Source: CAZGSG01 sp964528095 (GTDB lineage Bacteria; Bacteroidota; Bacteroidia; Chitinophagales; Chitinophagaceae). Taken from it: a DNA stretch of 28,168 nt. The position numbers were made by a program, and so were the translations under genes. Shown here piece by piece: positions 16,201 to 23,588 of this stretch; position 1 is the stretch's first letter; every line of letters starts with the position of its first letter. The stretch spans positions 1 through 28,168 of the forward strand of contig CAZGSG010000034.1 of NCBI GenBank assembly GCA_964528095.1. Direction: 5' to 3'. Under the pieces are notes generated by a model. The model worked only from the letters and a program-made list of their open reading frames with translations, was not told the origin of the DNA and made no database searches.

Positions 16201-16971
16201 ATCGAGCACCCGTAAAAAAGGTTTGCCTTCTTTGTATGCGAATTCAAATTTCCCTTTCAGATCGTCACTTAATGAATAACCGTATGCTTCGAGTAGTTTA
16301 TTTTTTTCTTTGTCCCAGTTACGGATGCTGTCGAAATAATTGGGGCCATGCGCATTCAGCAGTTGAAGGAACACAATTATTTTAGGCATGCACAACAGGT
16401 GTTCTTCATCTTCGAAGTCACAGCTTGTATCAAAATTGCGTTCTTCGTTTTTACGAAGAATGACCTTATATGGCTGGCCATTATAATTGACCGTAGCTTT
16501 TACAATCTCGTTGTCTGCAGATTCTATTTTGACCTTATTCGTTTTTAAAAAGGTTTCCGCATCTATCATCATTTCCGGAGAGGAGAGAAGACGCAGCGTT
16601 TTCAGATCTATCGACTTCATCTTTGCCACTGTGTGTCGCTGATCATATTTGATCTCGCCCGACTGCAGGTGACCTTTATCAATCATTTCCTGCAACTGGA
16701 AAAGCGCAGCCGATTCATGCCGGCAGATATCTCCAATATTGTATGGACAGCTGCAGCGAAGTGAAAGATCTTTCGGATCCTTGAACTTCTGAATATATAC
16801 TTTATAAAAAGTCGCGTAGCTATCATCTTTAACACGAAATACAGCAGATCCAAACAGGTCATCGTATTCAATCAGTTCAACATAACCAATCGAATGGATT
16901 TTTTTTCCTCTGCGGATCACTTCGTCAGTGCCATGCGTGTACACATACTTGATAAGGTGCGGTAAAGCCAT
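13213..16971 (-). CDS. SNF2-family helicase with N-terminal SWIM zinc finger
   Basis: 1252 aa. The SWIM zinc finger is complete as C73-x-C75-x7-C83-x-H85 (CSCPYNIGDICRHE). A long middle region of about 600 residues carries no domain I can name. The SNF2 ATPase starts near residue 790: Q-like LRPYQIAGYQWL, Walker A ILADDMGLGKT with K822, DEAH-type box as LDESQAIKNP, and motif III MSGTPLQNN. The C-terminal lobe has FSQFLGML, YFDGSTTAPDR, SLKAGGVGLNLTAADYV and DRTHRIGQTKNI. It is an ATP-driven double-stranded DNA translocase, probably remodelling protein-DNA complexes in the cytoplasm. It stands alone, with no methylase or nuclease beside it that would suggest a DISARM-like defence system. Confidence 0.95.
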   Translation of the reverse strand: MALPHLIKYVYTHGTDEVIRRGKKIHSIGYVELIEYDDLFGSAVFRVKDDSYATFYKVYIQKFKDPKDLSLRCSCPYNIGDICRHESAALFQLQEMIDKGHLQSGEIKYDQRHTVAKMKSIDLKTLRLLSSPEMMIDAETFLKTNKVKIESADNEIVKATVNYNGQPYKVILRKNEERNFDTSCDFEDEEHLLCMPKIIVFLQLLNAHGPNYFDSIRNWDKEKNKLLEAYGYSLSDDLKGKFEFAYKEGKPFLRVLDTSIKRVAPVAAPLRPVIIPQKEETVSEVITQEETAKPSQRLGAVFNFTKKSYPQFTVDVIIGEPNDANNGFAGKVEKVDISRHVETEKLTEEDKQLLTILRKLQETEINKYVSRNSPFSGIWENIIHQEEDDLPAETKELMAEYLFPKLKKLFADAGEAPLFFLLPDNKTFKTANLEPLHVAKEEAKPHFTVRKNGDYHIYCRVKTGSMEYDLGDNESESPLFFLYNNQLHLWKSNEVIHLAEKFLPTGKMEVKEEDWGKTLHDFLLPLAREYKVDFDKSIIQEIKSGEPEVRLFLQEKGDYLVFQPAFSYKGYETKARDRDEIVVPQGEKVMIVHRNRPAENVFIEKLKNLHSNFIVNEDSGSLALKGTDVLKNNWFFLFVDAMKEMKTPVFGFEALKNFRFNTAKPQTKIFISSNTDWFDAKVDIVFGDQKVTVAEVKRALANKQQFVQLNDGTLGILPEEWLKKYSLLFRVGEGSSNNLKLSRYHLSVVDELYENRDEEELVVQLEEKYENLRQFNQIKEIEPPASLKAVLRPYQIAGYQWLNYLKDIKWGGILADDMGLGKTVQALSFLDHYRTENGRIKALVVCPTTLIYNWENEIKKFTPELTYRIHHGATRTRTIEELMDHDVTITTYGTLRSDIKLLTSIVLDYVVLDESQAIKNPASKVTKAAGLLNSKNRLCMSGTPLQNNTFDIFAQMNFLNPGMLGTMEFFRNEFAIPIDKFGEKDRKDHLKKILYPFILRRTKEQVAKDLPEKVEMILWCEMEDQQRSIYDAYRNDFRDKILGTIQEQGIQKSQLTILQGLMKLRQICDSPAILNEEEKFENHSIKLEELTREIVENIGDHKALVFSQFLGMLALIRAKLDELGVKYEYFDGSTTAPDREKAIQSFQNDDEVRVFLISLKAGGVGLNLTAADYVYIVDPWWNPAVEQQAIDRTHRIGQTKNIFAYRMICKDTIEDKILQLQDKKRALAKELIADDSSFVKSLTKEDVLYLFS

Positions 16972-17214
16972 GCGGTTTTCTCAATTTACTGTTGGCTGTT
17001 TGCAGTACAGTATTCAAACATGTACTCCAGCGTGCCCGGCGCCAACTGGGAAAAGGGCAACCGGCAAATCTAAAGGAAAGTGTAGCAGATTTCCTTGTAA
17101 AACGAGAGAAATAATAAATAATTCCGGGGGGGCTTTGAGGGAAGAAAAATAAACTACCTTGCAAGATTTTTTTGCCGGCATCCATAGATCAGCATCCCCG
17201 GGCCACTACAATTT

Positions 17215-17958
17215 TTAAACAACAGGAGATTGTTTCACCAGTAGTTTTCCTTCATTATAAATAGGCAATACATTGGCACTATCGGGTACAAGACAATAAC
17301 GAATGTCTTCTTCCAATCCAAAGCCCATCAGGCGATTAAAATGCGAGGTTTCATTTTTTTTCATAAAACCAAAAAGGTCCTTTTTTCCTTTTACATACAT
17401 AGCTTCTGCTATATGCGATGAGTCGCAGTTAATATCAAAATGTTGCCGTATCCTGTTGATCACAGCTCCGGCAAATAACGTGTCTTCCATATTCACTTTA
17501 TCTTTCCAGGCTGCACAGCCCAGTATTACATTCTGTTTCATTTCTACCAGGTGATCACAAACTGCAGAGAGATTAGGAAACGACCCCGTAATGATTTCTT
17601 TGGCTCCTTTTTCCAGGGCCATATGCAATAACCGTGTTCCATTGGTGGTAGTAAGCACCAGCGTTTTTCCTTCTATGAATTCGCGGGGATATTCAAATGG
17701 CGAGTTACCATAAGAGAGGCCGTCTGCAATTTTACCGTCTCTTTCTCCAGCAGTAATGCCGTCTATTTGTTTGCTGATCTCAATGCAACGGGAAACACTA
17801 TCAACGGGAATCACACTTTTTGCGCCGTTGTATAAAGCTGTAGCGATTGTAGACGTTGCTCTTAATACATCAATTATGACCACCACGCTATTGCTCACAT
17901 CAAACAAATGAAGAAGGGCAGGAGACAGGGAGGTTTGTAAGGTAGGTTTATTGTCCAT
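17215..17958 (-). CDS. comB: 2-phosphosulfolactate phosphatase family protein (ComB-like)
   Basis: 247 aa from the ATG at 17958. An in-frame TTG nine codons earlier is less likely. Family signatures appear in order: VVIIDVLRATSTIATALYNGA, GITAGERDGKIADGLSYGNSPFEY, LVLTTTNGTRLLH, ITGSFPNLSAV and VILGCAAWKDKVNMEDTLFAG. ComB is a Mg-dependent acid phosphatase that yields sulfolactate from 2-phosphosulfolactate, a coenzyme M precursor step in archaea. Many bacteria without coenzyme M carry it, so the true substrate here is uncertain. It follows the SRPBCC gene by 47 bases and gcvT on the same strand. A TATTTTTG motif at 17972-17979 could give it its own promoter. Confidence 0.88.
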   Translation of the reverse strand: MDNKPTLQTSLSPALLHLFDVSNSVVVIIDVLRATSTIATALYNGAKSVIPVDSVSRCIEISKQIDGITAGERDGKIADGLSYGNSPFEYPREFIEGKTLVLTTTNGTRLLHMALEKGAKEIITGSFPNLSAVCDHLVEMKQNVILGCAAWKDKVNMEDTLFAGAVINRIRQHFDINCDSSHIAEAMYVKGKKDLFGFMKKNETSHFNRLMGFGLEEDIRYCLVPDSANVLPIYNEGKLLVKQSPVV

Positions 17959-18005
17959 GTTATAAAGTCGGCAAAAATAACACAAGCGCGACTAATTATG
18001 AGACG

Positions 18006-18482
18006 TTATTTGAGAAGAAGCCTTTTCCATTTTTCCGATTCCGCAAACTCTTTGATCACAATATTCCGCTGTTCAATAAGCTTGCGCATGTATCGCGTAA
18101 GGACGAGGCTATTAAACCATTTGCCAATCATGCCATAAGGAGATTCGAAATGAATGAAATCGATCATAATAGTGCCATTCTCACAAGGTTTAAAAAAATG
18201 CTCGTGTTTCATCATTTTAAAATCCCCTTCTACCTGTTCGTCAACGAACTGGTCGTGCTTCTTCATCTCGGTGATCTTTGATTTGTAGATTCTTTTCTTA
18301 AAAAAATGCTTCGCCCGCCAGGTGACGGTCTCATCCTTTTCTATCAGGCCAAACCGGGTACCGGCAACAGCTTCTTCCTGGTGTTTGCTCATCGATTGTT
18401 TGTGCAGATCAATATTGCGGGAGAGGTCAAAGACCCGGTCTGCCGGGGCCGCAATAAAAGTGGTTACATGAATGGTAGGCAT
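18006..18482 (-). CDS. SRPBCC (START-like) family protein
   Basis: 158 aa. The N-terminus IHVTTFIAAPADRVFDLSRNIDLHKQSM is the typical first strand and helix of the polyketide-cyclase/START-like fold. The middle has alternating strands (GLIEKDETVTWRAKHF, TIMIDFIHFESPYGMIGKW), and a long closing helix (LTRYMRKLIEQRNIVIKEF) lines the hydrophobic pocket in this fold. These small cytoplasmic proteins bind hydrophobic ligands. Close relatives are often called cell-division inhibitor-like, without good proof. No ligand can be read from sequence. It lies 66 bases after gcvT and 47 before comB, probably in one transcript. Confidence 0.82.
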   Translation of the reverse strand: MPTIHVTTFIAAPADRVFDLSRNIDLHKQSMSKHQEEAVAGTRFGLIEKDETVTWRAKHFFKKRIYKSKITEMKKHDQFVDEQVEGDFKMMKHEHFFKPCENGTIMIDFIHFESPYGMIGKWFNSLVLTRYMRKLIEQRNIVIKEFAESEKWKRLLLK

Positions 18483-18548
18483 ATCAGCTTGATTTGGATT
18501 TTAAAACTCCAGCTCCTGCTACAAAAATCTTTCCACTCTTTCCTTAGC

Positions 18549-19634
18549 TCAATTAAAAGGTAGTTTAGCAACCTTCGCCTGTAGTAATTTATCTCTTACC
18601 TTAATGAAGATCTGCGAATCGATGCCCGCAAAAGCCGTGCGGACATACCCCATCCCGATTGCCTTGCCCATACTGGGAGATTGTGTTCCGGAGGTTACAA
18701 CTCCTATTACTGCCCCCATCTGGTCTTTTATTTCATAACCCTGGCGAGGTATTCCTTTGTCGATCATTTCAAAACCGATCAGCTTTTTCTCCAGGCCTGC
18801 TTTTTTCTGGGCTTCAAATATTTCCCGGGAAGTAAAATCCTTCGTGAATTTGGTTATCCATCCGAGGCCGGCTTCCAATGGAGATGTGTTGTCATCAATA
18901 TCATTTCCGTATAAACAAAAACCCATTTCCAGGCGTAAAGTGTCCCGGGCACCAAGACCCACGGGTTTCAACCCAGCTGGGGTGCCGGCTTCAAAAATGG
19001 CATCCCAGATCTTTTCTGCATCATTCCCTTTGTCTTCGAAATAGATCTCTATTCCTCCAGCGCCAGTATATCCGGTAGCGCTGATCAACACATTTTCTAC
19101 CCCGGCAAAAGTTCCTTTTACAAACGTATAATATTTCAGGTTGAGGATATCTAGATCTGTAAGCGGCTGCAGGATCTTTGTAGCATTAGGCCCCTGTATA
19201 GCCAGTAAGGCTGTTTTCTCAGACACATTATGCATCTCCGCTTTATTGGTATTATGCTGGCTTATCCAGTTCCAGTCTTTTTCAATATTGGAAGCATTGA
19301 CCACCAGCATATATACTTTGTTCTCCTCTATACAATATACAAGCAGATCATCCACAATACCCCCAGTTGCATTAGGAAGACAACTGTACTGCGCCTGACC
19401 GGCTTTTAATTTCGAAGCATCGTTACTGGTAACACGCTGTATCAATTCGAGCGCATGTTCACCTTTCAATATGAACTCCCCCATATGACTCACATCAAAT
19501 ACACCTGCATTTTTTCTTACAGCAGCATGCTCATCATTTATTCCTGTATAAGAAATAGGCATATTATAACCGGCAAATGCGGCCATTTTAGCGCCTAAAG
19601 AAATATGTTTTTCTGTAAATGGGGTATTTTTCAT
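18549..19634 (-). CDS. gcvT: Aminomethyltransferase, glycine cleavage T-protein
   Basis: 361 aa, normal family length. It shows the start FTEKHISLGAKMAAFAGYNMPISY, then EHAAVRKNAGVFDVSHMGEF, RVTSNDASKL, GGIVDDLLVY, ATGYTGAGGIEIYF, and LRLEMGFCLYGNDIDDNTSPLEAGL, then VTSGTQSPSMGKAIGMGYV. It transfers the methylene group of the aminomethyl lipoyl H-protein to tetrahydrofolate and releases ammonia. The active-site Asp is in the TGYTG/LEAGL region's neighbour VFDVSHMG. gcvH and gcvP are not in the window. No glycine riboswitch is visible upstream. A TACATTTG promoter element ends 19 bases before the start. Confidence 0.96.
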   Translation of the reverse strand: MKNTPFTEKHISLGAKMAAFAGYNMPISYTGINDEHAAVRKNAGVFDVSHMGEFILKGEHALELIQRVTSNDASKLKAGQAQYSCLPNATGGIVDDLLVYCIEENKVYMLVVNASNIEKDWNWISQHNTNKAEMHNVSEKTALLAIQGPNATKILQPLTDLDILNLKYYTFVKGTFAGVENVLISATGYTGAGGIEIYFEDKGNDAEKIWDAIFEAGTPAGLKPVGLGARDTLRLEMGFCLYGNDIDDNTSPLEAGLGWITKFTKDFTSREIFEAQKKAGLEKKLIGFEMIDKGIPRQGYEIKDQMGAVIGVVTSGTQSPSMGKAIGMGYVRTAFAGIDSQIFIKVRDKLLQAKVAKLPFN

Positions 19635-19652
19635 GTAGCTGTTTTATAGGCG

Positions 19653-19660
19653 CAAATGTA
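19653..19660 (-). promoter_or_regulatory. -7 element (TACATTTG) for gcvT
   Basis: TACATTTG on the minus strand matches TAnnTTTG exactly, 19 bases before the gcvT ATG. The same octamer in the same geometry precedes the kinase gene at 3655. No TTG is found at -33. Confidence 0.5.
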
Positions 19661-19850
19661 AGCTGAAGAACTTATTAATAGGAACCGGATAAATAAAGTA
19701 TTTTATTTTTAACGCCCGGCTTTGTTTCCGGTCTGGCCTGCAACAAACAGTTTAAATAAGTTAACCTGGTTCACCCGATCAGCCTACAGGCAGAAAGTGG
19801 CCAGGCTGTTAATAAAACTCCGGCTCCCGCAAAAAAAATCTATGTGATCG

Positions 19851-20588
19851 CTATTTTTCTATTCGTCCCAGTCTCAGGTGGATCGGGAATACAATGCGCA
19901 TCCGTTCCGTCGTCCAGTGTTCTTTTATTTTCAGGATCAGTTCCTCAACAGGATTGTGGTGATTGGCTTTGAGTAGTTTTTGCAATGCCGACCAGGTATA
20001 AAGGTATCCTTCCAGCTCTGCGATGGTCCAGTCATATTCTATTTGAAAAAGTGGCGTGGGAATTTCACGAAAAGGAAAGGGAATCGTTTTATATTCTTCG
20101 TCCACATATTTTCTTTCATCATCCCAATACTCTTTTAGTGTATTAAAATGATAATGCCGGATAAGCAGGTCGATTGCGGGATTTATTTTTAATAATGAAT
20201 AAGCCCATGCCGCCAGGATCGCCCCGGGTTTTCCAACTCTTTTTGTCTCATTGTAGAATTCATCAAACCGAAACCAATGCAAGGCCTGGGATACAGTAAT
20301 AAGATCAAATGTATTATCTGCAAAAACCGTTTTTTCAGCGGGTTGTACCGAATAAATGATATTATCACTACGCGTTGCATTATTCAATTGTTGCTGACTG
20401 ATATCTGTTGCAAATACTTTGTCAAATTGCAGGGCCAGTTCTTTTGCAGTCTGGCCATTCCCCGTTGCGCAGTCCCATGCCGTATTTTTTTCTGTTACAT
20501 GTCTTATAATATAATCAATCAGCGATTGCGGGTATGAAGGCCGGTATTTAGCATAGATGCCGGCCTGGCCAGAAAAATTATCTTTCAT
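19851..20588 (-). CDS. Class I SAM-dependent methyltransferase
   Basis: 245 aa. The methyltransferase-11-type core is clear: start FSGQAGIYAKYRPSYPQSL, motif I AWDCATGNGQTAKELA, motif II VFATDISQQQL, DNTFDLITVSQALHWF and KPGAILAAWAY. This is the same layout as small trans-aconitate or UbiE-like methyltransferases in which YAxYRPxYP precedes the Rossmann fold. The C-terminal third (LEGYLYTWSALQKLL, LGRIEK) probably forms the substrate lid. The substrate is unknown. It stands between the gcvT promoter region and the padR-pspC terminator and appears monocistronic. Confidence 0.88.
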   Translation of the reverse strand: MKDNFSGQAGIYAKYRPSYPQSLIDYIIRHVTEKNTAWDCATGNGQTAKELALQFDKVFATDISQQQLNNATRSDNIIYSVQPAEKTVFADNTFDLITVSQALHWFRFDEFYNETKRVGKPGAILAAWAYSLLKINPAIDLLIRHYHFNTLKEYWDDERKYVDEEYKTIPFPFREIPTPLFQIEYDWTIAELEGYLYTWSALQKLLKANHHNPVEELILKIKEHWTTERMRIVFPIHLRLGRIEK

Positions 20589-20611
20589 TTGGTAAAGGTA
20601 GAAAATAGAAA

Positions 20612-20629
20612 AGCTCCGGGAACGGAGCC
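20612..20629 (-). terminator. Terminator of the padR-pspC operon
   Basis: GCTCCG (20613-20618) pairs with CGGAGC (20623-20628) around a GGAA loop. On the minus strand it is followed by TTTTCTATTTTC, a good U-rich tail. It lies about 60 bases after the pspC stop at 20687. Confidence 0.6.
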
Positions 20630-20686
20630 TTTCTGTCCGGCTTCGCCAGACTCAACCAGTTTGCCCAAAGCAAACTTCAACCTAGT

Positions 20687-22891
20687 TTAGAACCATGCCA
20701 GCAATGATAAACCGGTAGAAGATCGGCTTGATGCCACGGACTGATCTTCGTCGTCCATGCCTTCCTGTTTACCTGTTGCTGCTTCTGCTTTTTTATTTTT
20801 CCTGTCTTCCAGTTCTTTTAATTCCTGTTTCTTTTCTTCAATTGATCTTTGCAACTCAATACTATCATTCTTTCTTTGCTCCTCTTCATCACTATCATAC
20901 CGGTAGTTTTCTTTATTAGTTTTGGTTTTTTTAATCGCGGGCTTACCGGATGCATCTTCGTTCAGGTCACCATCATTGTCCATTATATAATCTATATCAG
21001 AGCGCAGGTAAAAAGAATTTCGTACATATCCACTCCTGTTATTCCTGTACCAGTTGCGATTGACACGCCAGTCTATATCAATGCCATGTAATTTATCGCG
21101 TACAGACTGGTCGAAGCGGATCTTTTTACCTACTGGTATATATATTTCGATCGTTACATGCTGGAACCGATATTTGCTGGACCTGTGAATAGCGAAACCA
21201 CTCCCAAGATCAAGAATGCTATCCATTGATGATACCGAATACTGGATCTTATTTGCCCGGTTCAACGCGTCCTGTTCATTTCTGCCACAGCTATTCCGGA
21301 TAAGATTTACATGGTACATTGAATCCGTGCTTTTGTGAAAAGCGAAATCAACGGCAGATAATTTCATGGTGTCTTCTGAAAGATCCCAGCCTTCTATACC
21401 CCGGTCATCATTCATCCAAAAGAAATTGCCATTGTACTCAATCTCTCTTTCGTTTACAGCCACGATCATTTTTCCATTACGAGGTTGTGTTATACTAACA
21501 GGAGAGCTTGCCGATTCTTTATCCCTGAAATCTTTAGAGATACTTGCTGCAAGTAATATTGCAGATACCCAGCCGATCGTCCAGAGAAAACCAAATGTCC
21601 AGCCTAAATAACTATTCCGTGATCTCACCCGCAGGATACGGCGAATAAGCCAGGTAATGAATGCGATCAAAGGAACGCCCAGGAAAAATATCAATGTGCC
21701 CCATCCTAAGAGCTGCTGCCATTTGCTGGTCCATAAGAAATTATTAATAGGCCACCAGGCAATGCCCCCAAACAATACCGCAATGAATCCGACGAATAGA
21801 CTGAAAGCAATTGTACCGGCAACAAAAAGAAAGAACACTTTAAATAAAACACCAATGGCATGACCAAGTCCGTGGCCACCGCGCCGTGCCGTTTCATTTA
21901 TTTCACTTGCGAAAGTTTTTCCTCTTGTGTTGGCAAAGTCTTTTGCTTTGTTCCCCAGGTTCTGCGCAGATGTTTTTACTTCTTCGCTCCAGCCCTTTAC
22001 CCTGTCTTTTACATTATCCATGCCGTCCTGTACATTTTGGCGTATGCTGTTCACGTCAACTTTTTCACCGCGCATTTCCATTTTTTCATAGGTAGTATTT
22101 GCTTCTGGCAATACCATCCACAATACAATATATACAAGTGCAAATGTGCTGCTGATGGAACCAAACACGAGATTAGAAAAAAGATTAAAATCATAATCCC
22201 ATGTAAATCCTTTCAGAATGCCTATGAGCAGGCTCAATAAAAAAGGAGCTGCAAAGATCAGGCGGATCACACGGGCTTCTTTACCCAGGTAAGCTGCCAG
22301 TCCACCGGCCACGCCACCGATCATCCTGTCTTCAGGATTACGATATAATCTTTTGCCTCTGTATCCATCCAGGTCCTTGGTTGGTAAAATCATCCATAAC
22401 AATATATACAAGAGAAACCCTAAACCAAACCCACCAAAAGTGATGATCGCAAAAAGGATTCGCACGATAGCGGGATCCACATTCATGTATGCGGCAATAC
22501 CACTACATACACCACCGATAAATTTATCATTGCTATCACGATACAAACGGCTCTTCGCTTTGCGCTCTTTGGAAGAGTATTCCTGTTGCTGTTTCTTTTG
22601 CGCAGGTTCTGCCTGTTCAGCCGCGTCAGCAGCATCAAAGTCTGCAGGAGTTCCCATTGAAGCGATGATCTCATTGATATCTGCTTCTGTAACACAACTT
22701 GCGCCTTTACGAACTTTTTCATTCATCAGTTCAGCAATGCGGCTTTCAATATCATTGATGATCTCATCACGTCCTTCTTCGTTTGCAAAGTAGCGACGTA
22801 AACTTTCAATATATCCCTGCAGTTTTTCGTAGGCCGAATCCTCTATCGGTATCACCCTTCCGCTAAGGTTTATGTTGATGATCTTTTTCAT
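20687..22891 (-). CDS. Large PspC-domain membrane protein
   Basis: 734 aa. An N-terminal cytoplasmic helical domain (1-90) ends EIIASMGTPADFD. Two PspC domains follow: about 110-170 (RLYRDSNDKFIGGVCSGIAAYMNV, then a membrane helix and LLWMILP) and about 180-265 (RLYRNPEDRMIGGVAGGLAAYL, then VLWMVLP). Several more membrane helices follow at about 345-470. A C-terminal periplasmic beta-rich region has VNEREIEYNGNFFWMND and VTIEIYIPVGKKIRF and ends in a charged coiled coil (EEEQRKNDSIELQRSIEEKK). PspC family members sense envelope stress at the inner membrane. It lies 30 bases downstream of padR and is certainly cotranscribed with it. Confidence 0.9.
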   Translation of the reverse strand: MKKIININLSGRVIPIEDSAYEKLQGYIESLRRYFANEEGRDEIINDIESRIAELMNEKVRKGASCVTEADINEIIASMGTPADFDAADAAEQAEPAQKKQQQEYSSKERKAKSRLYRDSNDKFIGGVCSGIAAYMNVDPAIVRILFAIITFGGFGLGFLLYILLWMILPTKDLDGYRGKRLYRNPEDRMIGGVAGGLAAYLGKEARVIRLIFAAPFLLSLLIGILKGFTWDYDFNLFSNLVFGSISSTFALVYIVLWMVLPEANTTYEKMEMRGEKVDVNSIRQNVQDGMDNVKDRVKGWSEEVKTSAQNLGNKAKDFANTRGKTFASEINETARRGGHGLGHAIGVLFKVFFLFVAGTIAFSLFVGFIAVLFGGIAWWPINNFLWTSKWQQLLGWGTLIFFLGVPLIAFITWLIRRILRVRSRNSYLGWTFGFLWTIGWVSAILLAASISKDFRDKESASSPVSITQPRNGKMIVAVNEREIEYNGNFFWMNDDRGIEGWDLSEDTMKLSAVDFAFHKSTDSMYHVNLIRNSCGRNEQDALNRANKIQYSVSSMDSILDLGSGFAIHRSSKYRFQHVTIEIYIPVGKKIRFDQSVRDKLHGIDIDWRVNRNWYRNNRSGYVRNSFYLRSDIDYIMDNDGDLNEDASGKPAIKKTKTNKENYRYDSDEEEQRKNDSIELQRSIEEKKQELKELEDRKNKKAEAATGKQEGMDDEDQSVASSRSSTGLSLLAWF

Positions 22892-22921
22892 GTGAGAATA
22901 TTTTTTGGTTGAAGTATGCTG

Positions 22922-23269
22922 TTAATTGTTGAGAGGCTGGTCGTTCTTTTTTGCCAGGGCATTTACGCCGTTTGACAATTCATTCCATGTTTGTTCAAGT
23001 TCTTTGAAAAAATTTTCGCCAATTGCTGTCAGCGAAAAGTATTTGCGGGGCGGGCCTGAATTACTTTCTACCCATCGGTAAGTAAGCATTTCCGCATTTT
23101 TTAACCGGGTAAGAAGTGGATAAAGGGTTCCTTCCAGAATCTGGAGATTGGCCGCTCTCATCTCTTCCACAATATCACTGGGGTAGGCCTCACCCCTGCG
23201 AATGATGGAAAGAATGCAAAATTCCAATATCCCCTTCCGCATCTGGCTCTGTGTATTCTCAATATTCAT
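22922..23269 (-). CDS. PadR-family transcription regulator
   Basis: 115 aa from the ATG at 23269. Longer readings from upstream near-starts would run into the promoter and operator. The winged helix is typical: MRKGILEFCILSIIRRGEAYPSDIVEEM, then EGTLYPLLTRLKNAEMLTYRW and PPRKYFSLTAIGENFF. The C-terminus is short, so it belongs to the small PadR-s2 type. It heads a two-gene operon with the PspC protein. A perfect palindrome covers the -33 element of its promoter, so autorepression of the operon is likely. The effector is unknown. Confidence 0.93.
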   Translation of the reverse strand: MNIENTQSQMRKGILEFCILSIIRRGEAYPSDIVEEMRAANLQILEGTLYPLLTRLKNAEMLTYRWVESNSGPPRKYFSLTAIGENFFKELEQTWNELSNGVNALAKKNDQPLNN

Positions 23270-23295
23270 AAAGTCCTTTTTATCGTTTGACAAAA

Positions 23296-23326
23296 CAAAG
23301 ATAGGGTGATATTTGGTACTATACAA
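23296..23326 (-). promoter_or_regulatory. padR-pspC promoter (TTG-N20-TATCTTTG)
   Basis: On the minus strand TTG (23326-23324) is followed by 20 bases and then TATCTTTG (23303-23296). This matches both halves of the Bacteroidetes consensus TTG-N(17-23)-TAnnTTTG. It is the best promoter in the window. The predicted transcript starts about 20 bases before the padR ATG. Confidence 0.8.
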
Positions 23327-23338
23327 CACATAGTACCA
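23314..23338. promoter_or_regulatory. PadR operator palindrome
   Basis: TGGTACTAT and ATAGTACCA are perfect 9-bp inverted arms separated by 7 bases (acaacac). The centre coincides with the -33 TTG of the padR promoter. A dimeric PadR bound here would block RNA polymerase. The arms are longer than the usual PadR ATGT-N8-ACAT core, and no second copy was seen in the window. Confidence 0.75.
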
Positions 23339-23511
23339 TATTATTTGAGGTAATGTTTTATGAACAGCTCACGAATTTTGTGTAATCAATTGATAATAAA
23401 ACAAATACATAAAATCTTTATCAAATAAAAAATTCCGGTAAATGGATGAATGGTAAAAAAACCTGACAAAAATCCTTTTCAACGATGCTCGATTGGTTCC
23501 AATAAACAAGA

Positions 23512-23568
23512 AAAGGCCTGGTATTCTGAACCTATTATTTGCAAATAGGTTCAAAATACCAGGCCTTT
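23512..23568 (-). terminator. Long terminator of the TIG/NHL lipoprotein gene
   Basis: A 14-bp outer stem (AAAGGCCTGGTATT with 23555-23568), one mismatched pair, a 10-bp inner stem (TGAACCTATT with 23544-23553) and a 7-base loop. On the minus strand TTTTCTTGTTTATT follows. It lies 20 bases after the stop at 23589. Confidence 0.8.
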
Positions 23569-23588
23569 ATTTATCGTGTCTGCTCCCC

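Noticed and set aside
13213..16971. SNF2 helicase as part of a DISARM or other phage-defence island
   Set aside because: Neighbours are receptors and a ComB-like phosphatase; no methyltransferase, phospholipase D or other defence gene is adjacent.
19635..19850. Glycine riboswitch upstream of gcvT
   Set aside because: No GGAGAG-type conserved boxes or paired aptamers are visible, and the leader implied by the TACATTTG promoter is too short.
23369..23554. Minus-strand frame between padR and the TIG/NHL gene
   Set aside because: It runs through the long terminator hairpin and AT-rich spacer and has no family resemblance.
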